A stretch of 59,423 nucleotides of DNA, taken from positions 1-59,423 of the forward strand of contig LLCB01000340.1 in assembly GCA_001414345.1 (NCBI GenBank), written 5' to 3'. This DNA comes from Hymenoscyphus infarciens (Eukaryota > Ascomycota > Leotiomycetes > Helotiales > Helotiaceae). This document shows, piece after piece, positions 11,411 through 25,430 of this stretch. Below the pieces are notes generated by a model that saw only the letters and a list, made by a program, of their open reading frames with translations, was not told where the DNA came from and ran no database searches. The translations under genes and the position numbers were made by a program. Every line of letters begins with the position of its first letter. The stretch's first letter is position 1.

Positions 11411-12670
11411 ATGCCACACACAAACCGCAAAAAGAAGGGCACCAGCGCCGCGCACAAGAAACCACTCATCACCCACACAAAGCGAAAAGAAGTCCTCGAC
11501 GAAGAGGGCTGGGTCCACGTAATCGACAAGCCATCGAAACCCCGCTCCCTTGCCCCGCCATCCGAAAAAGACGAAGCAAAAGAGTTATGGGCCATTGCAG
11601 CAGATTTCAAAATTGGAAATGCATACTATGTCAATCGCACAGAGGACGAATTGGAGATTGAATCTACGAGGGCACGAAAAGCTTGGGGGCAAAGTGAAGC
11701 ATGCAGGAGGGTGAGAATATTACTGGAAGAGAAAACAGAGGGCGAGAAGGAGAAAATAAAGAATGTGGTCGTGCTTGGTCTCGGCAGCTTACAGAATGCG
11801 AGGGGCGAGGGAAGAAAGGCTTCTTTTACGCAACTTGTTGCTTTGGAATCTATTCTGGAGAATTTGGGTAAGCCACTATCTTATATTCCCCCTTCCATTT
11901 TGCGATCAGGAAAGGGAAACATACTAATGAGAAACAGGAAGGGAAACAAAAATACCCGTCTACTTTCAAGATCCAGCCTTCACGACCCTCGACACTCAAT
12001 TCCTTCAAAAACTCGAATACAGCGTCCTCCCCGACCCAGAAGCTTTCGAACATATTGATGGAAATACACTGGTTTACGCAATTCATTGTTATGCCGATAT
12101 TTACGAAAAAGTCAGCAAGCGGGAAAATGCTGCTGTGATGATTTGTACGGAGATGGAAATGTTTGAGTCTTCAAGAATGTATGTTTTCCCCTGCAACCCT
12201 CCCTCCAATGCGAAATCCCAGAAATTTTAACTAAATCGATCCACAGAGAACAAGAAGAGAGTGAGGTTAACAAGACTTTAAAAGTCATGGTTGATGGATA
12301 CGAAAAGATCCCCTTTCCACAAATCAGAAGTGATTTCTCTGATACCATCATTTACTGGCGACGAGATGAGGAAGTACCAGTTTTAGAGGAGACGATCCCA
12401 ACGGAAGAGAAGGCAGAGCCTCCGCCCACAGAGGCGGATACTTCAGAACCGAAAGCTGTTGAAGAGCCAAAGGTTGCAGAAGAAACGAAACCCGAGGAGG
12501 CAAAGAGTGAAGAACACAGGCCTGCTGAAGAACTTACGAAATCTCTCGAGGAAGAACCAATAGAATCCCCGGAAGCACAACTTCTTTCAGAAGCCAAAGC
12601 CGCGGAAACGAAAAGTGCAGTGGAAGAGAAGACGTTAGAGCCTGAGCCTATAGGAGGAGTGAAGCTATGA
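11411..12670 (+). CDS. SRR1-like domain protein with acidic C-terminal tail
   Basis: Three exons: 11411-11867, 11938-12178 and 12247-12670. Introns 11868-11937 (GTAAGC...CAG, branch site ACTAAT) and 12179-12246 (GTATGT...CAG, branch site TAACTAA) keep the frame and give 373 residues. The start ATG follows an A-rich leader. The N-terminus is basic (NRKKKG, HTKRKE). The SRR1-like domain follows, with its two best-kept motifs: VVVLGLGSLQ (119-128, then SFTQLVALESIL) and KIPVYFQDPAF (157-167). NTLVYAIHCY and FPQIRSDFSDTIIYWRRD complete it. Residues 274-373 are a Glu/Ala/Pro/Lys-rich repetitive tail, probably disordered. SRR1 was found in the Arabidopsis light and clock response, and yeast Ber1 belongs to the same family; the biochemical activity is unknown. 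The long tail is unusual. Confidence 0.88.
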
Positions 12671-12950
12671 GACTGTTTGTAGAACTGATCCTACTTTACG
12701 GATGGCAAAGTGTAACAAGCCTTCCATACACTTCTTGCTTTCTCTTGAAATAACGTGGAGAAAGTCACATCCAAGGTGAGAGAAGAAATGTTAACTTTCA
12801 ACCATCGAACTTATTTGATACCCAGAGAGAGCCAGAGACTGGTTCATTTCCTATTAGATGAAGGGAGGTTCAATACTTATAGTAGATAGGTTGAACATAT
12901 GACCATGTCCAAAAGCAGTCTTTGTTGCGATTTTTAGGTGAGAGAGTGTA
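12671..12950. other. 3' flank of SRR1-like gene
   Basis: This has normal composition with no ORF or motif. Composition changes sharply near 12950, after GGTGAGAGAGTGTAATACG, where the RIP block starts. Confidence 0.6.
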
Positions 12951-14479
12951 ATACGATAAAACCAGTAATATAACTACTTTTAGGACTTTTACTACTCTCT
13001 TCTACTAACGCTCTATTATTCTACTACTAATAATATACTAGTATCTTAAGAAGTTAAGAATCGAATATAGTACGCTATCTAGTTCTTTAACTATAATCCT
13101 TATACTAAAACTACTAAATTAGCTAAGGAGTTTAATATACTATACTAATAACTTTGAAAACGACTTAAAGATTAACTAGCCTCTTATATATATAGTAGAT
13201 ATAATAAAAAGCTTATAATATCTAAAGATAGAGTTTTTAGAAGATTATAAATTTCTTTTATTATATAGTACTAGTAAATCTATAAATCTTAAAACTCTTA
13301 TTCTCTCTATAAACTAACTTTTTTAGTATAATAAGAAGGAGATAACTATATCGAGAAAGTAGAAGAAGATATAGAGAGCTAGAAATAAGAACTTTTTTAA
13401 GATAATATAGATAAGGCTTTTCTTAATAAAGAGAAGAGATATTTATATATTAAGAAGAATAGAAATTACTACTTTTAGAACTTTAAATATTAGATAAACT
13501 ACTAAGATCTTTAAAGTAAGAAGATTTATAACTTTAATAAAAGTAGGTTTTAGATAAGTGTTATATATAGAGAGAAGAGTATTATTCTAAAGAATTATAA
13601 AGCTACTTTTCTTTCTAATCTAGAGAGATAGAGAAGTAGTTATAGTAGTTCTAATAATAAACTAGAGTAGAGAGAAGATTCTACTAATACTTCTCTTTAA
13701 AAATATATATATATTACTTATAAACGTACTTTAATAATACTCTTAATCTAAATACCTTTTTAGTTTACTCTAAGATAGTATTTATAAATAATATTCTTAG
13801 CTTTAGATATTATAAATACTTTAAACTCTTTATAAAATACTTGATATATAAGAAGTATTAATCTTCTTCTCTTTAATAGCTATAGTTTATACTTAACTTA
13901 GGATTTTCTTAACTACTACTAGAAGTATAATATCTAACTCTTCTATTTTCTCTCTTATCTTATATATATTTTTTAGTCTTTAGATATTAGTGTTTTTTAA
14001 GCTTTAAAATACTAGTTTAAGAGAGTACTTTTAACTATATTATATAATAGCAAAAAAGAGATAAGAAAGATAGACTTCTTTTAGTTTTTCTAATACTTCT
14101 AGAATAGAACGTTTATACTAAATACTATTTAGTAATTTACTTTATATAGTAGTTTTAGATTAAAAACGCTCTAAGAAGCCTTATATTCGAAGATAAAAAC
14201 TCTACTATATATAGAGAGAAAAGAGGTTATATAAGAATCTCTTTTTCTATAATATATCTCTTAGATCTAGAAGAGATAACTTCCTAAGCCTATAATAATA
14301 GTAGACTAGATTATAAAAGAACCTCTTAATTATATTACTCTCTATTCCTACTCTAGATAATTCTACGAAACTATATAGATTACTTTAAACTTCTAAATAG
14401 CGATTTCTTAGATAATATTCTTAAGAGTAAAGTCTTACTCTTAGATTCTATTTAACTTCCTCTCTTATACTCTAGTATA

Positions 14480-14830
14480 TTATTAGCTCTAGCTCTTTAG
14501 TAAAGATAGTAAGTAGCGTTCGTAAGATATAGTTAGCGTTATATACTAGCTTCGTAGAGTACTAGGCTTCTAAATTCAAATATATCTTCGAGTACCTCTT
14601 AGAGTAAGCTAGCGCGGCTTCTGGTTTATAAAGGTATCTCTAAGAGTAGTAGTAGCTAGCTTCGTAGCTAGGCTTTATATAAGCTCTTTAAGAGTAAGCT
14701 GCTAAAGAGGTGTACTAGTATCGTAGCTAGGCTTCTAAGTGCTTATTAAACGTAAATATCGAAGAGTTAGTTACGTTAACTAATAGTAGAGAGCGTTCTA
14801 AATATATAGTAATATTAAATATATAAGTAG
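14480..14830. repeat. short repeats with retained CpG inside RIP block
   Basis: The phrase CTAGCTTCGTAG...TAGGCTT recurs at about 14548, 14647 and 14718 with about 70-100 base spacing. It is interspersed with AGAGTAAGCT (about 14603 and 14692). This segment keeps more G and C than its surroundings, including CGCGG and several CpG, but CpA remains rare. Origin unknown. Confidence 0.5.
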
Positions 14831-15018
14831 AAGTTAAAGATATTATAGAGTATACTATAAGTATAAAGTATACTATAAGTGTAAACTAGGCTTATAACTA
14901 TTACGTATTTTTAAGTTAAAAACACTCTAAAGAGCTTTATATTTAGAGATGAAAACTCAACTATATATATAGAGAAAAGAGGTTATATAAGACTCTATTT
15001 TTCCGTAATATTACTTTA

Positions 15019-15721
15019 TATAGTAATTACTATAAATACTACTTTTTTAATTATTAAAAATAGAAAGACTATCTAATTAATTTATTTCTAGTAGAAATAC
15101 TACTCTTATACTATTTATTTCTTTAGTAGTAATTTTACAACTAAAATAATAAATTAGAAATAATAGTATTTATATCTGAAATAGAAAGTTTTTTAATTAG
15201 AAATATAAAAGTAGTATTTATATTAGTATAAGAGTATAGTCTCTTTTATCTTTTTAATACTCTTAAACTCTTAACTAATCTCGAGATCTACTACTATATA
15301 CTCTCTAGAATTATAATAATACGAGGTATTAGTTTTTAATAGTATTATATATATATCTTAAGAGTATTAATACGCTTACTTTAGTATTATTTTTAGGAAT
15401 GTCTTTATTTAGAGAAGGTCTTTAATTTCATATATACTTAGTTACTATTTACTATTTTTAGATAGAGATTTATCTAAGAAGAGTAAATAGTAACTAATAG
15501 ATATACTACTATTTTCTTTCTAATAGAATTGCTATTTATTTTAGATATAAATACTACTATTTTACTTATATTAAATTAATAACGAATATATTAAAAAACG
15601 TACTAGAAGTATATAAAATAAATAAATATTATAAGAGTAGTATTTCTATTAGAAATAAATTACTTAGATAGTATTTCTATTTTTAATAATTAGAAAAGTA
15701 GTATTTATATTAATTACTATA
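15019..15721. mobile_element. 703-base element with long terminal inverted repeats
   Basis: The first about 110 bases (TATAGTAATTACTATAAATA...) are the reverse complement of the last about 110 bases, with few mismatches. CTTTA flanks both sides (15014-15018 and 15722-15726), a possible 5-base target duplication. A second copy lies at 40854-41429. It has no coding capacity, so it is a foldback- or MITE-like element. Superfamily not assigned. Confidence 0.75.
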
Positions 15722-16634
15722 CTTTATAAAATAGGTCTTATTCTACTAACCCTAGAACTAGTTCTATAGAAGCTTTAAGATCTATAAGATTAAATAGTTA
15801 GTAGAAGAAGAATAGAATAAAAAAGAGAAGAAGTTATTAGATAATAAGAAGTTTCTAGCTTTCGCTATCTTACTACTCTATACTCTCTTCTCTAAACCGA
15901 CTTTCGTAGATTAGTCTACTCTCTTAATAATATATATATATATATAGTAAAAGCTCTTAAACTCTAATAACTAATTACTCTCTCTATTATTTATATATAA
16001 AATAAACTTAAATCTACTTTCTAATTCTTAATACTTAAAAACGCGCTTATCTTATATAAGTTATATAATATCTCTATAGCTAAGAAAAGACGTAAGCGAA
16101 AAGTAAATAATAAGAGAATAGTTTAAAAGTATAGAAATATATATAAGTATTAAGCTTTAAAAGATATAAGAGAAGAGAAAGTAGAGAAGGATTAAGTAGT
16201 AAGTATAAGGAATAGAAGAATTATAAGAACTTAGAAGTTAAAATAGAAGCTTATTTTTAAATAGCTTTTAGAAAAGGTTTCTAGAATAGAAGAATATAAT
16301 AATTAGATATTTAAATTATAGAAAGATAATAGTTATAGATTTCTCTTTATTCTATTTAGATTTAGTATTTAATTTTCGTCTAAAAGTAGTTATATTACTA
16401 GTTTTATTATATTATACTCTCTTCTCTAATATATAAAATAGATTAGATAAGAGAGTAGTCTAAGCGATTAGTACTACTACTAAAGTCGAGACTCGGTTTA
16501 TAAGAGAAGAAAAGAGAGAGAAAAATTAAAGATATATATTAATATTATTCTTTTCTAGTCTTCTACTCTATATAGTTTATTATAATCTATCTTCTTTAAA
16601 TTATAATTCTCTAAGATTCTCGTAGAATTCTCTT

Positions 16635-16870
16635 TATAGTATAGTAGCTATTAGCGACTCTCTTAGATATTTTAAAAAATCGACTTTTTACGTCTAAATA
16701 TATTATAATTTAATATACTCTACTACTCTCTTTTATACTTAATTATACTTTAAAGCTAAAAGAATTATATATTAAAGCTTCTTAGATATACTAAAAGTAT
16801 ATATATTTAATAAATTATAGTATTATTAGTACTTTAAAACTAGTATTTCTCTCTTTTCTAGTAAGATCTT
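16635..16870 (-). repeat. inverted, RIP-mutated copy of the 26.6-26.8 kb island edge
   Basis: The reverse complement of about 16635-16870 aligns with about 26580-26825. Shared words include AAAAAGTCGATTTT and GAGAGAGTCGCTAA/GAGAGTCGCTAA. Where they differ, the 26-kb copy usually has C or G and this copy T or A (AACAGCCACC there, AATAGCTACT here), so this copy is the RIP-mutated one. Confidence 0.65.
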
Positions 16871-18602
16871 AGATAACTTAAAATCTACCTATTTAAGAGA
16901 ACTAGACTTAAAGTATATTCTACTACTATTATCTCTCTTTACTTCCTCTTCTTCTTCTTTATTAGATTTAATATATTACTCTTAGTTATTCTATAAAAGC
17001 TAGTTAATATCTATATATACTATAACGTCTTATTTATACTCTCTACTATAATACCTAGGTCTATTATCTATCTCTTCTAGTATTAATAAGATCTTTCTCT
17101 TCTACTAGTATAACTAATTCCTTTATTTAATAAATATATCTTTTAATATATAATTATATATAAATATATAGATAAAATTAAGTATATAGTCTATTAAGCT
17201 TTAACTATATCTTATTAAAAAGGTTAAAATCTTTATTACTAGCTTTAAGCTAACTAATCTTAATTTTATTATATACTATTTAAGTATTATTACTAAGATA
17301 CTTAATATTATTATAAAAAGAGATCTTCTTTTAAAGATTCTTTTATCTCTCTAGATTAGTCTTATACTTATTATTTCTAGTATTATTATTCTAATAATTA
17401 TATATCTTATCTAGTATCTTTTATAATACTTTCTACTATTACTAACGTTACTTTTAAATAGAGTATATATTATAAGTTTTAATAAACTTATTAATCTAAT
17501 AGTAGATAATATCTATATTAATATATTATAAAGTAATCTAATTATATTTTAAGCTATTAAAAAGACAATTTTATTTAAGTATTTAAAAGCAATCTATCTA
17601 CTAAGAAATTTATTAATTAATTAGAGTATACTACTATTAGTTAGTATACTAGTTTTTAATAGAAGTACTATATATCTAGGTTTTTAATATCTTTAAATTA
17701 GACTTCTTTTAGTATTATAAAAGAAGATAATATACTACTTTTAGAAAGCTATATTTATATACTAATTAAAAATAGTACTTTATAACTATAACCTAAGTAT
17801 AGTTAGAAAGACTAATAAAATATTCTAATATCTTATATAAATAGATATTAATAAAAGTATATATCTAGAAGCGATAGAAAGATAATTTATTATAGTTATT
17901 AATACTTTATACTTAATTTAGTCTTTTAATAATAAACTACTTATAAACTCTTTTAAGAATATTCTTCTTAGCTTTAGTAGATATAGAGATTATTTATTAA
18001 TTTAATTAAGTACTCTCTCTTTTACTAATAAAGAAGTCTAGCTTATAATAAAGGTAAATATATATATCGTATAATAGCTATATTATATTACTTAGCTAGA
18101 CTTAAATTTATTTATAATAATATTAATAAGAATAGTATCTTACTTAAGTATAAGAGGTTCTATTTAATAAAGTAGAAGCTTTTATTATATTTAAAGCTTT
18201 TAAACTATTAATTAGATATTAGTATACTTTTGAATTAATTAAGTATAAATAGGATTTTCTTATAAGTAAAGTTCTTATATTATAACTTTATTATTAATTA
18301 AATAGTCTTTAGATTATTAATAATATTAGAGATTTTTATAAGAAAGTTCTAAGCTTTAAACTTATATTAAAAAGTCTTTTTACTATTAACTATTAGTATA
18401 TATTTACTTTATCGTAATAGAGTTAATTTAACTTACTTTATAATTAACTTTTTAATAGCTATTCTTTCTATTATATATATAAGAGGCTTTCTTTTTATTC
18501 TATATAAATTATATAACTTCTTCTTAGTTACTATCTACTTTACTAAGTTAATTATTATAACTAAGAGCTATTTAAAAAGAAACTAGGTAGAAATATAGAA
18601 GA

Positions 18603-18773
18603 TGTTAGTATAACTTATAGTTATAAAAGCGATGTAAAAAGAGTTATATTATCGTTTATATATCTCGAGTAAAGCTAGCTACGATGCCTACTTAAGTAGC
18701 TCTTAAGCGAGAAGGTCACGTGTTCCTACGTGTGCTATCTCGAGCAGTTACTTACTCTTAAGTTATACCGACA
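18603..18773 (-). repeat. copia LTR, left copy (3' LTR)
   Basis: This 171-base copy runs from TGTTAGTATAAC to AAGTTATACCGACA. It contains the core AAGCTAGCTACGATGCC and a CACGTG-like palindrome. It retains both TG and CA termini. Confidence 0.9.
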
Positions 18774-21700
18774 CTAGCACCTCTCTAAAAAGGTCGAAGT
18801 TACTTAAAATTATTAAAAAACATATATTCGATCTAACTAATTAGAGCTCTCTATCTCTATTCTTAACTAATAAGAAGGCTCTATTTCAGTTCTCTATTAT
18901 CTCTTATTTCGTTCTATCTACTCTATAAGGTTAATGTCTAGCTTATTAGTATTAATTAACTTTTATAGAGTATTATAGTAACTCTTTTTAGTTATAGTAT
19001 TTATAGAATTACTCTTACTATTAATCTATTTAATCTTATTAATCTCTCTTAATTTATATACTTCTTATAGATATATAATATTAATTATTAGTTACTTCTC
19101 TTTAGTTATACCTAATTTAGCTATATATTCGTAAATAGACTTCGAATTAGTATATACTATAAGTAGTATCTTAAATCCTAAAATACTTTTAAAAGTTGAT
19201 TTTATTAAAGCTATATTATTAAATCTAGAGCTTATTATATATAATTCTAATACTAAAATACTATAGATAACTCTCTTATACTTAGTAGAAGACTAATATA
19301 AGATGTTAGTATTATTATTCTTATCTATAAGAGTAATAACGTAACTGATTCATAATAATAAGTTCTTATTATTAGTGAATAATCTATTAGTAAAAGTATA
19401 TAACTTTAGAGAGGTTTTATCTAATTTAATAAATTTAAGCTCTCTTATAGTATTCTCGATTTACTATTAAATTCGCTTATTAAGAAGTAAAATATTATTA
19501 TCTTAAGAATCGATAGTTTAGGTAGTATATAATAAGTTAAAAGCGGTTTTAGGTTAAGATACTATAGCTAAGTATATATCTCTAGTATATTATATAATAT
19601 ATTAATCTTTAGTATCTATTATATATAATATCTCTTTTATATTAGATATCTTAGTTAGAGCTTTTTATACTAAATCTAAGTATTTTATATAATCTTAAGT
19701 AAGAGATATAGAGCTGTCTTAATACTTAGTAATTAGTCCTCTATTAAATTTGATTAGATAGTTAATAGTAAACTCTTCTCTCTTCTTAGATATAAATCTA
19801 GCCTTATTAATAGTAACTTCCTCTTTATTAGTAAAGGCGTTATTAGTAAGTATAAGAGTATTATTAGTTTAAAAGCCTACTATACTAAAAGAGGTATCTA
19901 ACTTTACTTACTCGTTATATTAGTATAACTTAGTATATAAAAGATAAGAGTTAAATATTAACTATTCTATTATAAGCCTTAGAATATAGTGTTTATAGTA
20001 CGTTATAAACTAATAATTACTAGCTTCTAGAATACTATATAATAGCTTAATTACTTTAAAGAATATATCTTCTTATTAAGAATAACCTTTAGAAGAGTAT
20101 ATAAAGAATTTTTAATTTAAGTTAGTTAATAACTAGGTATATGCTTATATAATATTCTAAATAAATACTTATAAGCTTAGAAGTATTATAATAAGTATAA
20201 GAATTATTCTCTAGCTAACTCTTTAAATTATAGGCGCTTAAGTAAGTATTAGTGACTTTCTAGTATTATTATATACTTAGATTACTAATCTTAACTTTAT
20301 AAAAGTAAGTGCTATACTTTTAAATTTAATATTATTTATAAAGTGTAATCTAAATATTCTAGTATTAAGAAGTAACTCTTTCTAAGTAATAATCTTAAAA
20401 ACACTTTAATTAGTTAATCTATTAATTTTCTTTTATTATAATTTAATATATACTATACTATTATTAGCTATAAATACTTTAATATTATAAGGTTTACTTA
20501 AATTAGTAAGGAAAGTTCTAATATCTTTAAGAGTAATATAGTTAAAATTGTTTATAAAAGTATCTAACTATAAGAATAATACTTTAAAAGACCTATTTAG
20601 AGGCCTTAGATACTTTTAGAGCTATCTACGTCTATGCTTTTAAAGAGGTTCTAGTAAAAGTTCTAGAATATTAGTATTTTAACAGATTTATAACTAATAA
20701 AGTTAGTATTTAAAAGAAGGTAAATGTTATTTAATATCTTAGTTACTCTAGTCTACTTTCTACTTACTCTATTACTTAAAAGTTCTCTGTTTTTTATAAA
20801 GTTATAGTATTATTTAAAATAGTATTATACTAGAAACTTCCTTAGTTACTAGTATCGTTTTAAAAGTTTTAGAAGTTTTAATAAAGTATAGCTTTATAAC
20901 TATAGATTAAAATTTTATAAAGCTACTTAGTAGTACTATAATATAGTTCTTATTCTTGATTTCTTAAAGAATAAAAGGTCTTATTTAAGACTTTATATAT
21001 TCTCTTTATACTAAAACGTCTAAATTTAAGAGTAAGTCCTTAACTTAGTTAATTAGTCTATTTTATATATTAAGAGCTTCTTTAACTTAATAGAATATAA
21101 TCTACTTTTATATCTCTTAAGTAGCCTTTTTATAGGTCTTAGACCTTATAGAAATTAGTTATAAAGATACGTCGGTTATAGTTATTTAAGTATATACTCT
21201 ATATACTAATAAAGTAGAGACTAGTCTATTTAAGCCTACTATATTATTAATTACTTTAAAAGCTATTTAAAGTACTAAACTTTATAAAAGATAGAGCTCT
21301 TATTTATATATAATATTATATATCTATTAAATTAGTCTATAGTAACGTTCTATTATACTAATTAAATTATATATCTTAACTAGTATAGTTTTTACTATAA
21401 TCTCTATTCTAGTAGCGGAGTATATAAAGTCCTTTCTAATAAAGTTTATCTTAGTATTTATAATAATATAATTAGATAGTTTAAGATATATATTAATCTA
21501 ATATCTTTAGAAGACCTTCTATATAGTTATTACTTTTATATTAGATAAAAAGTTATCTACTTAATACCTTATTACTTTATCTATATAGTATAAGACCGCT
21601 TACTTATTAAGGAAAAAAGTATTAATTAAAATACTATAATTAAATTTAAAGTTATTATAAAGAGTAAACTTAAATTAGCTAGGTAAACTTCTATACTTTT

Positions 21701-24644
21701 AATAGTATTTATAAAATTTAATAAGATATTAAAGAATACCTTAGTTAATATAATACCTAGCTCTTTCTAATACACGTTATAATCTTAGTACTAATAGATA
21801 GCTAAATCGCTTATAAAGTTGTTAAATATTAATATCTATAAGAAATATCAAGTACTTCTATATAAAGTTATATATAGCTTTATCCTAGAGTAGAAAAGAG
21901 TGTTTAAATCGTTATATAATAAAGAACCTTTTAATTTCTACCTCTCTCTTATTCTCTTAGATAAATACGTTTTAAAGATTATTTAGAGTAATATTTAGAT
22001 TATCTATATTATTAATATAAAGAGTAAGAGAGGGTTTAGATTATATTATATAAAACTCTACTTTTCTAATTAATATATTAATTATTATTAATTCTAAAGA
22101 TAGAGTATATCTTTTACTAAACTAGATATTAAATTAACTCTTTATATCTTTATTAATTAAGACGCTTTTAATAAGTCTAATATATATAAGATATTAGTTA
22201 TATTCTATACTTAACTTTTAAGCTACTCTAGTATTAATTATTATACTAAAGAAGTTCTCTTTTATATATCTTTTAGCTATTATTATAAATACTTTCTCTA
22301 TAAATTCGTATATAACGTTAAAAGTGTTATTTAAGTTATTTAGGTTTTATAGAATATATCTATTAATAGCGTGTTTTTATACTAAACTTATTAAATTCAT
22401 AGTAAGTTATTTAGTATTTAAATTATTAATAAATCCTATAAAAGTAATATTATAATAGATAACTTTATTATCTAAGCTAGTATTCGATAAGTAACTATCT
22501 TCTTTTAATAGAGCGATAGCTTAAAGTATCTCTAATATCTCCTTCTTCTAGGTACTCTAAGTATATACTATATTTATATTATATACCTTTCTAGTATACT
22601 TATCTCACTTCCTTTTAAAGTGTCTAGAATTATTATTAGTCTATTTAGCAAAGTAATAGTCTTACTCTTTTTAACTATAATCCTAAGATAAATAGTCGTC
22701 CTTTCTATATATATAATATATTCTCTTCTTCTTATATCGATCTATACTACTAAATTTATTCGTACTACTATATTAGCTACTCTTATAGAAATGTCTTTTA
22801 GTTATTATAGTTTCGTTTATAACTATCTCTAGGTAGACTTTTATATAGAATCGGATTAAACTTCGTAAGAGAGTAATAGTATTAGAAATTAAAGAATCTT
22901 AGAATAAAGTCGATATTATAATAGTATAATCTAGGACTCTTTTATATACTAAAATTAGCTTATAGTATAAAAGTCTATAAGAAAAGAAAATCTTAGTAAA
23001 TTAAGTTTTAATAATATATTTTTAAAAGACTTTAATATTAATACTCTAGATACTTATATTATCTCTTATAAATTAATATTATTCTACTTAGATAATTAGC
23101 CTCTTTTATAAAGTTTATCTTTAAAGTATTATTATATAGATATAGATAAAACTTTAAAAGATTAATTATTATACTTATTAAAAAGCGTAGTATAAAAGTA
23201 ATTCGAAGCGTTACCTTTTAGTATAGTAGAGAAGGTAAGAGAGTAAATCGCTAGTAATACTCTACTTCTCTTATATATATTCTTAAATATTATAACTTTA
23301 ATTATAAAGTTATCTTCTTTTCTACTATACTTTTAATTATTCTTATATACTTTTATAAAAGTGCCTAATACACGAGAGTAGTCTTAACTCTTTTAAGAAT
23401 TTTATAAAGTTAACTCTAGTTCGAAATATACTATATTTATTTATACTAGTAGTCTTCTACTAGGATTATTCTATCACCGATTATACTCTAGATACTCGAA
23501 GACATCGTCGAAATCGTTGCTACTAGTATCTTCGCTAAATTAATAGGATATAAAGAAGGAGGTCTAGTCGTCTTTTAGTAGACCTAAAAGTTAGATTAGA
23601 GGTTATACTAGATCGCTTAGGTCTTTTCTTTTAGTTAGTAGAATTAAAGTTATTAAAGATATCAGTTATTATTATTATTATTATTATATAGAGGATGATT
23701 ATTATATAGTAGAGGCTTATAAAGCTTCGTCTCTAGCCTTCGTCTTAGATCGAGTGTTTTAAGTAATATTTTTAACTAGAGGTTATTATTATAGAGGTTA
23801 TAGAGGTTATAGATATTATTACTATAGCTTTTATTATCTTTTAACGTGTTCTACTATATATTTATAATAGGAACTAAAGTCTTTAGTACTAGCTCCTTCT
23901 AATACTATATCTTTTAATTCTTCGTCTAATTACTTAGTTTAGTTAACCTCGGTAGCGGTGTTATATAGTACTTAAGATATAAGTATCTTATATCTATTTA
24001 TCTTAACCTATATACCTCTTCTACGAAGTATTCGTCGTAACTTAGTAGTAGTAGATTAGTAGATTTTAGCGAATTTATCTTAATCCTATTCTTTAAAGTC
24101 TACTTAAAATTCGTTCTAAAGAAGAAGGTCTTTATTCTCTTCTTTAGCGCACTCCTCTTCTCGTTTAGTAGCAAAAAGTATCTCTTCTATCTATATTAAC
24201 TTTAGCTTTAGTACTAGCTTTAGAGCCTGTTTTAGTACTAAAGTCGATATCGAAGTTAAAGCTTCTAAAATCGTTAGAATCGATATTAGTAAGTCTATTA
24301 TATTATAGATATTATTATTACTTAAATTAAATTTAGATATTATCGAAAGTCTATTTATACTTTACTTAGTAGATTATAGATAAAAGAGATATCGGGTTTT
24401 AGATAAATAGTATCTCGAAGAGTATAAATTATCTTAGTAGATAAAAGAAGGACGGTATTCGTAATCGACGCTTCCTATCTTAAGAAGCGTTTATAGTATA
24501 TTATCGAAGTTATTAAATAGTAGAAGGAATCATAATCGGAGAAGAGGAGTCTACTAGTAATATCGAGTTTACTTTTATATAAGTATGTCTATAGTAGAAA
24601 TACGCGAAGTAACTAAGTAGCTAATCTATACGTCTACTAATTAG

Positions 24645-24815
24645 TATTAGTATAACTTATAGTTATAAAAGCGATATAAAAAGAGTTATATTATCGTTCG
24701 TATATCCCGAGTAAAGCTAGCTACGATGCCTACTTAAGTAGCTCTTAAGCGAGAAGGTCACGTGTTCCCACGTGTGCTATCCCGAGTAGTTACTTACTCT
24801 TAAGTTATACCGACA
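24645..24815 (-). repeat. copia LTR, right copy (5' LTR)
   Basis: This copy has the same length as the left LTR and differs mainly by transitions. It starts TATTAG instead of TGTTAG. Confidence 0.9.
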
Positions 24816-25304
24816 GAAGAAATAAGAGAGAAATAGAAGAAAAATATAAAAGAAATATAATTTAAATATAAATTTAAATAATTTAAATAAGTATATAATT
24901 ATTTCTAAAACTATAAGAGAGTAGAGTTCTAGTTATTAATATAATATTAAGGTTATATAATATAATTTTTTAGAAAGAGAGAGAAACCTATTAATAACTT
25001 TACTTATTATAAAGTTATTTTAAAGTATTATACTAAGATTTATTTAAATACTTTTTATAAGACTAAGTAATTACTTATATCTAAATAACTCTTATTTTTC
25101 ATTTAAAATAAAAGAAATAAGAAATAAGTAAAATATTAATATTATTATATTAAAAGAAGAAAACTCTATTTTAAATAAATTCTAACTAAAATTAAGACTT
25201 AATACTAGTATATAAAAGGCTTAAATTACTTAGAAGTATAAGAGAACTTCTTTTCTATATATCGGTATATATTTAAGAGGTAAATAGCGATTTAGATTAG
25301 TATA

Positions 25305-25430
25305 CGTAAGTATACGTGCTTCTCGCTTAAGAGCTACTTAAGTAGTTATCGTAGCTAGCTTTACTCGGTATATACGAACGATAATATAACTCTTTTTATA
25401 TCGCTTTTATAACTATAAGTTATACTAATA
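25305..25430 (+). repeat. inverted fragment of the same copia LTR
   Basis: The reverse complement of this stretch matches the first about 125 bases of the 171-base LTR, from TATTAGTATAACTTATAG through AAGCGAGAAG, then diverges. It is a solo or truncated LTR in the opposite orientation to its neighbour. Confidence 0.75.

Larger units (their letters stand above)
18603..24815 (-). mobile_element. complete Ty1/copia LTR retrotransposon, RIP-inactivated
   Basis: Two 171-base LTRs (18603-18773 and 24645-24815) bound the element, and the 5-base target duplication GAAGA flanks it at 18598-18602 and 24816-24820. The left LTR keeps TG...CA ends; the right begins TA, as expected from RIP of TG. Orientation is minus: a purine-rich tract reading AGAGAGGTGCTAG on the minus strand abuts the left LTR at 18774. 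Minus-strand reading near 22.0 kb gives a reverse-transcriptase box whose codons look like RIP-altered YVDD. Near 18.94-19.08 kb the minus strand resembles the RNase H tail of fungal copia elements (W-I-D-x-K-x-N-P-A-D-x-M-T-K) with Trp, Asp and Ala codons altered. RT lying upstream of RNase H at the 3' end fits copia. Stops are frequent, so it cannot encode a protein. Confidence 0.88.
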
